From contig JBCCFD010000447.1 of NCBI GenBank assembly GCA_039029915.1, forward strand, positions 1 to 6,518: a stretch of DNA of 6,518 nt, in the 5' to 3' direction. The notes beneath the pieces are model-generated. The model was not told the origin of the DNA. It made no database searches and saw nothing but the letters and a program-made list of their open reading frames with translations. Positions within the stretch are counted from its first letter, which is position 1, and the number at the start of each line of letters is the position of its first letter. This DNA is from QQUD01 sp039029915. Lineage in GTDB: Bacteria > Chloroflexota > Anaerolineae > Promineifilales > Promineifilaceae. Below, piece by piece: positions 1 through 5,439 of this stretch. The position numbers and the translations under genes are program-made.

Positions 1-492
1 CATCTTATCCTGAATGCTGGGAACAATGTATTGATCATAAAAGTCAAACCAAGATGACCCTATAAATTTTGTGTCATCATCCCCGACGCTGGGCTCAGTT
101 GAATATACGCCATCCTGATAATAGCCTCGCGTGTCTGATGAATCATACCCCGCCATCTCAATCCCGATTTCGACTGAATTATCATTCACAATCGAGTCAA
201 GCTCGCTACTGTTTGCATGGAGCCATTCGCCCCCCAGAGAAATCGGAAAATCTGTAAATGTTTTATTGACCCGGATACGGCCCCCATGCACAGAGTTAGC
301 TTCTAAAATCTCAATATCAATGCCGCGCTGATTGAGTAAATACGCGGCTGACATCCCGGCTGCACCTGCTCCAATTACGATCACTTTGCCTTGAAACTCA
401 CTTTCCACAGAGGTTACACAGCCACTTAACACCGTTGAGAGTCCCAAAATACCGCTCAGCCGAATAAAATCTCGCCTTGTTAATTTTTCCAT
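1..492 (-). CDS. FAD-dependent amine oxidase-like Tat lipoprotein (5' part; cut by window edge)
   Basis: The first 164 residues are visible; the gene continues past the left edge. The N-terminus carries a twin-arginine motif (T5-R-R-D-F-I10), a short hydrophobic stretch and a lipobox L22-S-G-C25. This predicts Tat export of a folded, cofactor-loaded protein that is lipidated at Cys25. A Rossmann FAD-binding motif follows: GAGAAG at residues 41-46, with E64 ending the second strand and G70-G-R72 after it. The segment L86-G-G-E-W-L-H92 resembles the flavin contact of monoamine and polyamine oxidases. From family knowledge, such enzymes oxidise amines with O2 or another acceptor, releasing an aldehyde or ketone and ammonia. 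The substrate cannot be inferred here because the catalytic C-terminal half is missing. The ATG at 490-492 was chosen because it places the Tat motif at the extreme N-terminus and has AAGGG 4 nt upstream. An in-frame GTG farther upstream is less likely. Other flavin oxidoreductases of the same superfamily remain possible. Confidence 0.82.
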   Translation of the reverse strand, partial: MEKLTRRDFIRLSGILGLSTVLSGCVTSVESEFQGKVIVIGAGAAGMSAAYLLNQRGIDIEILEANSVHGGRIRVNKTFTDFPISLGGEWLHANSSELDSIVNDNSVEIGIEMAGYDSSDTRGYYQDGVYSTEPSVGDDDTKFIGSSWFDFYDQYIVPSIQDKM

Positions 493-897
493 TTGCCCTT
501 TTTTACCAACCCTTTCATTTATCCTCACTTTTAGATACTTTGCAGAGTGCAGTTTCCAAAACTTATCTAGGCTGACCCAGCAAAATTGAGCTTGCTATCG
601 AAAGATAAACAGAGATTCTGAAGGGAATGTGAAGCAAACCTGTTTTCATTCTGATTGGTTTCTGCTTTAAGTGAAACGAAGTTCCTGCTTTGAATAAAAC
701 CACAGCCAGAATCTTCGTTTCCTCGAGGTTCCGAAGCTTTTATCTAAAATGAAAATAATCATGTCGTGTTGTTGCTGTACAATGATTATTCGGTCGATTA
801 CAATCTCTTCAGCCACATTCATCCATACTAAAAGCATGGCTACCAATTGCAAAAATTTTCTCCACCTAACACCGAGTTTAAATAGGAGTGTGACCCA
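493..897. other. divergent intergenic region, no convincing gene
   Basis: These 405 bp separate two divergently read genes and should hold both promoters. I see no tRNA, IS end or good protein gene. A minus-strand open frame over 667-852 starts at TTG, has no clear ribosome site and an unconvincing composition. Two inverted repeats stand out. GAAACGAAG (673-681) pairs with CTTCGTTTC (713-721). AATAATCAT (754-762) pairs with ATGATTATT (782-790). Both have long loops (31 and 19 nt) and no T-tract, so neither is a typical terminator. No strong plus-strand promoter for the gene at 898 could be picked out by eye. Confidence 0.5.
532..559 (-). promoter_or_regulatory. weak candidate sigma70 promoter for the amine oxidase-like gene
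   Basis: On the minus strand, TTGGAA (554-559) and TATCTA (532-537) are separated by 16 bp and lie about 40 bp upstream of the ATG at 492. The -35 matches consensus at four of six positions and the -10 is poor, so this is only the best candidate seen in the gap. Confidence 0.22.
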
Positions 898-1293
898 ATG
901 AAAGACATTTCAGGTTTTGATGAGGACGGCAATCCTAAAAATGGCCCCTTTGAGCTCTACTTCAAGAACGGCCGTATCTCTTGTCAGGGCGAATTCGACA
1001 ACGGCAAGAAATCAGGAAAGTGGACGTACTTTCTCAATAATGGCCAGATGCAGTCCACTGGTCACTTTAAAGATGGAAAAATCGCTGGTGAATGGGTATG
1101 GTTTTATAAAAGCGGCGAACCCAGGGGCACGGGAAGCTTCGACGATGAAGAAAAGAAGCACGGCGAATGGATACGCTACCATCCTAATGGCAAACTCTGG
1201 GACGAAGGCCGCTTTGAACATGGTAAAAAGAAAGGGACTTGGAAGGTTTACGACGAGAAAGGCGAACTCATAAAAACACAAACTTTCAAATAG
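898..1293 (+). CDS. MORN-type repeat protein (YwqK-like repeat family)
   Basis: This 131-residue protein consists almost entirely of five tandem repeats of 24-25 residues, starting at G16, G40, G64, G89 and G113. Each follows the pattern G-x-W/F-x-x-Y/F-x-x-x-G ... G-x-F-x-x-G-K, which is the MORN_2 variant of the MORN repeat. There is no signal peptide or membrane segment, so it is probably cytoplasmic. Proteins of this type are often annotated as 'toxin-antitoxin system YwqK family antitoxin'. That label comes from homology, and no toxin gene adjoins it here, so a protein-binding or scaffold role is as likely. The start is the ATG with AGGAG at 884-888, 9 nt upstream, a good ribosome site. 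It stands alone: the gene to the left is divergent and the gene to the right is convergent. Confidence 0.88.
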   Translation: MKDISGFDEDGNPKNGPFELYFKNGRISCQGEFDNGKKSGKWTYFLNNGQMQSTGHFKDGKIAGEWVWFYKSGEPRGTGSFDDEEKKHGEWIRYHPNGKLWDEGRFEHGKKKGTWKVYDEKGELIKTQTFK

Positions 1294-1577
1294 CAGCATT
1301 GATCATTTATCTGTGCCCGTGTTGGCGGTGCAGATAGGGTTCGTGACTCGGTAACGGCCGTTAAGCCATTGTAGTGGGAACAGTTAATTTTTTTGCAGAA
1401 ACAGTTTAAAATGCTTTTGTTGAATCTGATTCTCGTTTTTGTCCATATTGAGGGGTTTATCCGGACATAGTATAGTTAGCTATGTAAGCCAGCTACAATG
1501 TTATTGTCACAATAAACCTTATACGGGGTCAACATAAAACAATCGATCTGAAGACTCAGGTTTGCAGTTAAAAGACT
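1294..1577. other. convergent intergenic region with several small dyads
   Basis: This 284-bp gap lies between the 3' ends of the MORN gene and the MFS gene. It contains a stem with two G-U pairs (ATCTGTGCC/GGTGCAGAT, about 1310-1336), a perfect 12-bp palindrome TAACGGCCGTTA (1352-1363), a 6-bp stem ACATAG/CTATGT (1465-1485) and a 15-bp palindrome at 1501-1515. A T7 run near 1387-1393 lies too far from the first two to form a normal intrinsic terminator. No coding frame is supported. Confidence 0.45.
1501..1515. repeat. 15-bp perfect palindrome
   Basis: TTATTGT-C-ACAATAA is perfectly symmetric around C1508. It lies 62 bp beyond the MFS stop codon. It has the shape of a protein-binding dyad, but no downstream gene start is near. 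It could also act as a weak 3'-end hairpin in the MFS transcript, although it has no U-tract. Confidence 0.5.
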
Positions 1578-3014
1578 CTACTCGGCTCGACCAAGCCACC
1601 AACCCCACAGACTGAGCGCGAGTGGAATGAACATCACAAAAGTGACTAGCACAAAAGTGCTTTGTAATCCAGATACTTGAGCATCGAGTGGGGCCGACGT
1701 CGCACTATCCATTGGAAGATTGCCATGAGCCATCACGACGTAGGCCGTCCAGATTGTGCCTACTAATGCTGTACCAATCAATGTGCCTAAATTGCGCGTA
1801 ATGGCTAGCATACCTGATGCAACGCCTAATGACTCATGGTCAACAGCTCCGAGCACTGAACTATTATTTGGCGATTGAAAAAGGCCAAGCCCTGCGGCGA
1901 ATGGCAGTACGAGTAGCACAAATGTAAAGGCTGTTGTTTCGAGGGACAAGCGACTCATAGTAGCATAGCCAATCACAATTACCAGCAACCCAACAGTTGT
2001 GATCGGTCGGGTCCCAATCCTATCCGACAGCCTGCCAGCTATCGGTGCAAGCACACCGAGAATAATGGGCACAAGCCCAATTAGTAACCCAGAACTTTGT
2101 GTGTTGAATCCCAACATATCTTCAAGATAAAATGGCAGTAGCAACAACCCCCCACCAAGGAACGTAAACACAAAAAGACCTGAAAGCAGGCTGATTGTGA
2201 AATAGCGATTTTGAAACAATCGCAAATCAACCATTGGATGAGCTACACGGAGTTCGACTATAACAAAAAGTATCAGAGTAAATAACCCGCCACCAAACAA
2301 ACTCCAAACTTCAGTCGAACGAAATCCATTACTTTGGCCTTGTGTTAGCGATAGAAGAACAAGAACAATCCCAGCTAATAGCAATCCCGCACCAACAAAA
2401 TCAAATGGCTCACGAGAAATAGGCTTATTTTTTGGCACAAAGCGAAAGGTTAAAATTAAGCCTGTAATTCCAACAGGAATGTTTATAAAGAATATCCATG
2501 GCCAAGCCAACGCTTCGACAATGAAGCCACCTAGTGTCGGCCCCGCGACTACTCCTAATGAAACCAATCCACCAGCGTATCCAACGGCCAAGCCTCGTTC
2601 CTCGGATGGAAACGCTTCTGTTGCAATCGCAAGCCCTAGTGCTTGTATCATAGCTGCGCCTACCGCTTGCATTACCCGAAAACCAATCAGCCAGCCCAAT
2701 GACGGGGCAAGCCCACAAAGTGTAGAGCTGATGATGAAGATAATCAGCCCAGTCACATAAACAGGCCTTTTACCAATCGTATCACCCAATTTCCCCATAC
2801 TAAGTAAAAGGGCGGCCGTTGTTAGTAAAAAGCTAAGAACAACCCACTGAACCGCTTGAAAACTGGTAGCAAATTCCCGTACCAGCGTTGGTAACGCAAT
2901 GTTGACAATGCTTCCATTAAGCGTGCCTAGAAAAATACCTGTACCGACGGCCGATAACACCAACCACTTGTGAGCGTATTTTGCGCTATTGTCTGATTGG
3001 TTCATATCTGCCAT
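1578..3014 (-). CDS. MFS multidrug exporter, DHA2 (EmrB/QacA-like) family
   Basis: The 478-residue, strongly hydrophobic protein fits an inner-membrane proton-coupled exporter of the 14-helix DHA2 family. Visible motifs are a D1-like GTLNGSIVNIALP (30-42), motif A G74-KLGDTIGKRP84 between helices 2 and 3, motif B with R113, Q116 and G119, and the antiporter motif C G154-VVAGPTLGG163. After these comes WPWIFFINIP (171-180), typical of DHA2 proteins. The D1 motif has Asn33 where many relatives have Asp. It is the last gene of the SDR operon and overlaps the upstream gene, so translation is probably coupled. Two starts are possible. The ATG at 3014 gives the full 478 residues. The ATG at 3005 forms a classic ATGA overlap with the upstream stop and drops three residues. 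Neither has a strong ribosome site. The exported compound is unknown; the TetR, SDR and MFS context suggests a toxic small molecule. Confidence 0.93.
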   Translation of the reverse strand: MADMNQSDNSAKYAHKWLVLSAVGTGIFLGTLNGSIVNIALPTLVREFATSFQAVQWVVLSFLLTTAALLLSMGKLGDTIGKRPVYVTGLIIFIISSTLCGLAPSLGWLIGFRVMQAVGAAMIQALGLAIATEAFPSEERGLAVGYAGGLVSLGVVAGPTLGGFIVEALAWPWIFFINIPVGITGLILTFRFVPKNKPISREPFDFVGAGLLLAGIVLVLLSLTQGQSNGFRSTEVWSLFGGGLFTLILFVIVELRVAHPMVDLRLFQNRYFTISLLSGLFVFTFLGGGLLLLPFYLEDMLGFNTQSSGLLIGLVPIILGVLAPIAGRLSDRIGTRPITTVGLLVIVIGYATMSRLSLETTAFTFVLLVLPFAAGLGLFQSPNNSSVLGAVDHESLGVASGMLAITRNLGTLIGTALVGTIWTAYVVMAHGNLPMDSATSAPLDAQVSGLQSTFVLVTFVMFIPLALSLWGWWLGRAE

Positions 3015-3544
3015 CTCGCCATCTTGCGGGCTTGTGCTAGTTTGGCAGGTGTTACTTCACCATAGCTACTAGGCTGAATACCTTGCAACAGAGTAAACAC
3101 GTCATCTACACTTACCAAGCTTGTTTCAAGATCACCGCCAGCTCCCAAAAATATCAAAGCGGTTTCGATTTTGCTTGAATCTATGATGGAAACGTTTTCC
3201 TGAGATGCGATCCACTCTTTGATAGTAACTAAATCCTGCAACGTGATTTGACCGTCGACAGCAATTTCATTGGCCATCGTACGTGCTTCGGACAAATAGG
3301 CACTGTACAAATCAGTATGTGAAATACCTTCTACTTCATCGAGTCGATGTAAATCTGGGGTTTCGCCCTTCAAGAGAGCTAAAAAGCCTTTTTGACGAGT
3401 AGTGACTTGGCATGTTACTAACAATGCCATTGGGTAACTCATGCCATAATTCTGACAGGCACGAACAAAGCCCTGAAAGTCTGAAGGTGGCATCGCCATA
3501 GCCAAGAAGGGGCATTTGATTTCGTCAGCAGGGTTGGTATTCAT
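3002..3544 (-). CDS. unrecognised 180-aa protein in the SDR/MFS operon (tentative distant Peroxidase_2-like features)
   Basis: I do not recognise this protein with confidence. It is 180 residues, without a signal peptide or membrane helix. It starts with a Cys-Pro-Phe motif at residues 11-13, has further Cys at 30 and 45, and carries I74-S-H-T-D78 in the middle. The C-terminus is helical and basic. The order of an N-terminal Cys-Pro followed later by an Ile-x-His-x-Asp-like stretch loosely recalls fungal-type haem-thiolate chloroperoxidases (Peroxidase_2), where the Cys-Pro cysteine binds haem and an Ile-Glu-His-Asp motif is catalytic. The ANHG signature is absent, so this is speculation. The start ATG at 3544 has AAAGGAA 8 nt upstream, a good ribosome site. 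The SDR gene ends 41 bp before it and the MFS start overlaps its stop codon, which places it firmly in the operon. Confidence 0.8.
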   Translation of the reverse strand: MNTNPADEIKCPFLAMAMPPSDFQGFVRACQNYGMSYPMALLVTCQVTTRQKGFLALLKGETPDLHRLDEVEGISHTDLYSAYLSEARTMANEIAVDGQITLQDLVTIKEWIASQENVSIIDSSKIETALIFLGAGGDLETSLVSVDDVFTLLQGIQPSSYGEVTPAKLAQARKMARWQI

Positions 3545-3585
3545 AATTATAATTCCTTTGCTTGTTGAGCTACTTGATTTCAGGC

Positions 3586-4401
3586 TTAATCGCTATTAAA
3601 AATATGTTGTCTCAAACCATTTATGAAGGCGTCATCCCCAGCTTGTTGGCGCATTTGGTAAGTTTGTGGTGCGTCACCCAGCAGGTAGCGGAGTTGTTTC
3701 TTCCCATCCGTGGCGGCTTCGTAAATGCCTTGGGCGATTTGCTCAGCCGAACTCGATACCCGATCAGATGACGCCAGTGAGTTCAGGAATTTCTGACCCG
3801 CAGGACCATAATCAGGAAAACTGTCCAGCATCGCAAATTCCATTGAACGCCCTCCAAAATCGGTAGCGACCGCACCTGGCTCAATCAGCTTCATCTGAAT
3901 CCCTAACTCACCTAACTCAAATGCCAAGGACTCAGAAAAACCCTCAACCGCCCATTTCGTGCTGTGATATAGACTTGTAAACGGATAGGTGATTAGTCCT
4001 CCAAGTGACGAGACATTAATGAAAATTCCAGTTCTATTGGCACGGAAATGGGGCAGGAAGGCACGGGTGACCTCCATCAAACCAAATACGTTTGTGTCAA
4101 ATTGGCGGCGAATTTGCTCAGGTGTTGCAGCTTCAAAGGGGCCAGACAGCGCATAGCCCGCATTGTTTAGTACTACATTAATCGTCTCAAATTCGTTTAT
4201 AACTTTAGCAGTCACATCATTAATTGATGTTTGCTCGGTGACGTCAAGCTTGAAAAGGTGAACATTTTTTAGTTGTGTTAGCTCGGTCTCTTTTTCTGGC
4301 TTGCGCATGGTTGCGGCGACACGCCAACCATTTGCTGCAAAGTGCTTGGCTGCGGCTTTCCCAATTCCCGAACTTGAGCCTGTAATGACAATCGTGTTCA
4401 T
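3586..4401 (-). CDS. short-chain dehydrogenase/reductase (classical SDR)
   Basis: This 271-residue cytosolic NAD(P)(H)-dependent oxidoreductase shows every hallmark of the classical SDR family. These are the cofactor loop TGSSSGIG (7-14), NNAG (79-82), and the catalytic tetrad N104, S132, Y145 and K149 in the YHSTK context. I170-E-P-G-A lies just after, at the position of the usual PG motif. R33 at the end of the second strand favours NADP(H) by family knowledge. The substrate is not evident. An upstream in-frame ATG at 4440 would add 13 residues before the Rossmann fold. The ATG at 4401 is preferred because the fold begins immediately (MNTIVITG) and CGGAG sits 7 nt upstream. It is the first gene of the SDR-unknown-MFS set and has a likely TetR operator about 65 bp upstream, so it is probably de-repressed by the TetR ligand. 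Confidence 0.93.
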   Translation of the reverse strand: MNTIVITGSSSGIGKAAAKHFAANGWRVAATMRKPEKETELTQLKNVHLFKLDVTEQTSINDVTAKVINEFETINVVLNNAGYALSGPFEAATPEQIRRQFDTNVFGLMEVTRAFLPHFRANRTGIFINVSSLGGLITYPFTSLYHSTKWAVEGFSESLAFELGELGIQMKLIEPGAVATDFGGRSMEFAMLDSFPDYGPAGQKFLNSLASSDRVSSSAEQIAQGIYEAATDGKKQLRYLLGDAPQTYQMRQQAGDDAFINGLRQHIFNSD

Positions 4402-4464
4402 TTTATTTCTCCGTAAATAGGTGGTGCGAACGTGACCCACTGCGGTTCATTCGCAATATATATT

Positions 4465-4484
4465 TAGATAGAACGTTCTATCTA
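4465..4484. promoter_or_regulatory. 20-bp perfect palindrome, probable TetR operator of the SDR operon
   Basis: TAGATAGAAC and its exact reverse complement abut without a spacer, centred between 4474 and 4475. The core ATAGAACG...TTCTAT is shared with the palindrome at the tetR start, which points to one repressor binding both. A possible -10 (TATATT on the minus strand, 4455-4460) lies just downstream, so a bound dimer would cover the -35 region. No good -35 sequence is visible. A minus-strand T8 run (4493-4500) just beyond the tetR stop could be part of a weak terminator, but its stem is poor. Confidence 0.75.
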
Positions 4485-4505
4485 GTACTGGTAAAAAAAA
4501 TCTTT

Positions 4506-5081
4506 TTAGAGCAAAATGCTTTGACAACTGCGTTCGGCTACCGCGTCAAGGATAGTGGCATCTAAAGTGATTTCCCCATCAATGTGCAATTTTGCTAGGT
4601 TAAGAGCAACTGTAAATGTCATGGTATAAATCACATCGAGACCTAAGGGAACAACTAAACCGCGCTCAATGTCACGCTGCCCCATACTTAGCAAGCCCAT
4701 CATTATTTGCTGCATTTGTTGTTCGCGTTCAGCCGAAAAATATGAAGAGTTTTTATATTGCTCAAGAAAAATTGTCTTGTCTGGGTTGTTGAAATGAAAA
4801 TGATACTTTTTAAGCCAAAGATCTTTGTAACGCACCAAAATCGCCTGTTCCGGATCAACATTACCCATGATTTGGGCCATCATCTCGCTTGTAATGCGTA
4901 GAAAAAGCGTATCCATAATCTCGTCTTTGCTGCTGAAGTAGTGATAGACGACGCCTGGACTCGATTTCGATCGCTTGAAGATTTTGCTCATGCTCGTCTT
5001 CAATAGGCCTTCTTCAGCAACTAGTGCAAGTGTTGCATCAAGAATGTACTGATAACGATTGGTTCTTTGCAACTTACTCAT
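4506..5081 (-). CDS. TetR-family transcriptional regulator
   Basis: The 191-residue protein has a typical TetR N-terminal DNA-binding domain (about residues 8-55). Its helix-turn-helix lies near residues 29-48, ending in the family signature G43-VVYHYFSSKDE54. The C-terminal part is helical and divergent, as expected for a ligand-binding and dimer domain. Length is normal for the family. A TTG at 5108 would lengthen the frame, but it falls inside the operator. The ATG at 5081 (MSKLQ...) is preferred, with GGTGA about 5 nt upstream. The ATG at 5087, with GGAA 8 nt upstream, is a close second. It is read in the same direction as the SDR, unknown and MFS genes, 104 bp upstream of the SDR start. 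Related palindromes at 5104-5131 and 4465-4484 suggest it represses itself and that operon. The inducer is unknown, probably the substrate of the pump or enzyme. Confidence 0.92.
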   Translation of the reverse strand: MSKLQRTNRYQYILDATLALVAEEGLLKTSMSKIFKRSKSSPGVVYHYFSSKDEIMDTLFLRITSEMMAQIMGNVDPEQAILVRYKDLWLKKYHFHFNNPDKTIFLEQYKNSSYFSAEREQQMQQIMMGLLSMGQRDIERGLVVPLGLDVIYTMTFTVALNLAKLHIDGEITLDATILDAVAERSCQSILL

Positions 5082-5103
5082 TAGCATCACCAGAATTCCA
5101 TTT

Positions 5104-5131
5104 CGCAAATAGAACGATCATTCTATTTGCG
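5104..5131. promoter_or_regulatory. 28-bp inverted repeat, probable TetR autoregulatory operator
   Basis: Eleven-base arms CGCAAATAGAA (5104-5114) and TTCTATTTGCG (5121-5131) flank CGATCA. The core TAGAAC-GATC-ATTCTA resembles operators of AcrR/NemR-like TetR proteins, which often have a central GATC. It begins 2 bp downstream of the tetR -10 hexamer and covers the expected transcription start near 5126, so binding would block tetR transcription. Confidence 0.8.
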
Positions 5132-5132
5132 G

Positions 5133-5161
5133 AGTCTAACAAATCTATTAGTACGTGTCAA
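5133..5161 (-). promoter_or_regulatory. sigma70 promoter of the tetR gene
   Basis: On the minus strand a perfect -35 TTGACA (5156-5161) is followed by a 17-bp spacer and the -10 TAGACT (5133-5138), matching four of six positions. The expected start near 5126 lies within the adjacent palindrome. This promoter could also drive the SDR-unknown-MFS genes by read-through. Confidence 0.75.
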
Positions 5162-5169
5162 GATTGAAA

Positions 5170-5179
5170 TATAATTTGC
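5170..5179 (+). repeat. left flanking direct repeat (putative target-site duplication)
   Basis: TATAATTTGC abuts the left inverted repeat of the element at 5180-5361. It matches TATAATTTGA at 5362-5371 in nine of ten bases, as expected for a slightly decayed target-site duplication. Confidence 0.6.
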
Positions 5180-5361
5180 TAGGGTAATCGCACACTCGGT
5201 TATCAGAGTCGCGAATTCTGAATTTTCTTTAAAATCGCTTCAAAGAGCGACGAAAAATATGGTGACGAAATTCAAAAACAACAAGCTCATTGCTTTTATG
5301 TTGAGTAAAACGGTTTTTTTATCATTATTGCTATTACTAGATTTAGTATGCGATTACCCTA
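5180..5361. mobile_element. 182-bp MITE-like element with terminal inverted repeats
   Basis: The ends are inverted copies. TAGGGTAATCGCA (5180-5192) is perfectly complementary to the 13 bases at 5349-5361. Extending inwards, 16 of 17 positions match (5180-5196 with 5345-5361). The element is flanked by 10-bp direct repeats differing at one base, a transposition footprint. It is too short for a transposase, so it would be moved by one supplied elsewhere. A 9-10 bp duplication fits several IS families (for example IS4-like), but I cannot assign a parent. It contains an internal hairpin TCGCT/AGCGA (about 5235-5250). It lies 18 bp upstream of the tetR -35 hexamer and 26 bp before the attC-like site. 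The right end of a 35-codon plus-strand frame runs through it, but this looks fortuitous. Confidence 0.62.
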
Positions 5362-5371
5362 TATAATTTGA
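5362..5371 (+). repeat. right flanking direct repeat (putative target-site duplication)
   Basis: TATAATTTGA directly follows the right inverted repeat and matches the left flank at 5170-5179 except at the last base. Confidence 0.6.
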
Positions 5372-5387
5372 GATGGGTCACTTATAC

Positions 5388-5439
5388 TGCTAACATTGCT
5401 TGCAACCGACGCTTCGCGCGGCTGAAGCGGGCGTTAGGT
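5388..5439 (+). other. integron attC-like recombination site
   Basis: The 52-bp site has the full layout of a short attC. R'' is TGCTAAC (5388-5394) and R' is GTTAGGT (5433-5439), matching the GTTRRRY consensus. CTAAC pairs with GTTAG. Inside, the L'' arm 5398-5408 pairs with L' 5419-5428, leaving G5402 extrahelical and one A-C mismatch. CGC/GCG close a TTC terminal loop, with A5409 extrahelical. Unpaired spacers (5395-5397 and 5429-5432) lie between the R and L boxes. Both extrahelical bases are on the L'' side, and the core ACCGACGC...GCGGCT resembles the aadA-type attC, which fixes the orientation as plus. R'' departs from RYYYAAC at its first two bases. No second attC or integrase gene is seen. 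A lacI transcription terminator is the alternative, but there is no T-tract on the minus strand. Confidence 0.7.

Noticed and set aside
667..852. Minus-strand 61-codon frame in the left intergenic region
   Set aside because: It starts with TTG, has no clear ribosome site, an unconvincing composition and covers two inverted repeats; more likely chance.
864..870. ACCTAAC, which reads as an R-type box of an attC site
   Set aside because: No partner box or L-type stem is found within attC distance on either strand.
1352..1366. CGTTAAGC next to the 12-bp palindrome as a second attC R' box
   Set aside because: No matching R'' box upstream and no L arms can be folded; a simple palindrome explains it.
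1352..1393. Intrinsic terminator for the MORN gene
   Set aside because: The palindrome and the T7 run are more than 20 bp apart, and the stem nearest the T-run is only about four pairs.
2425..2760. Open frames on both strands inside the MFS gene
   Set aside because: They are out-of-frame shadows of a clear exporter gene with no ribosome sites or recognisable domains.
4402..4440. Upstream in-frame ATG of the SDR gene
   Set aside because: It would add 13 residues before the Rossmann strand, while the ATG at 4401 has a good ribosome site and the family's normal start.
5259..5366. Plus-strand 35-codon frame with a hydrophobic stretch ending just before the attC-like site
   Set aside because: A cassette gene upstream of attC was tempting, but most of it lies in the MITE-like element, its stop is in the flanking repeat, its hydrophobic run comes from T-rich DNA, and the ribosome site is weak.
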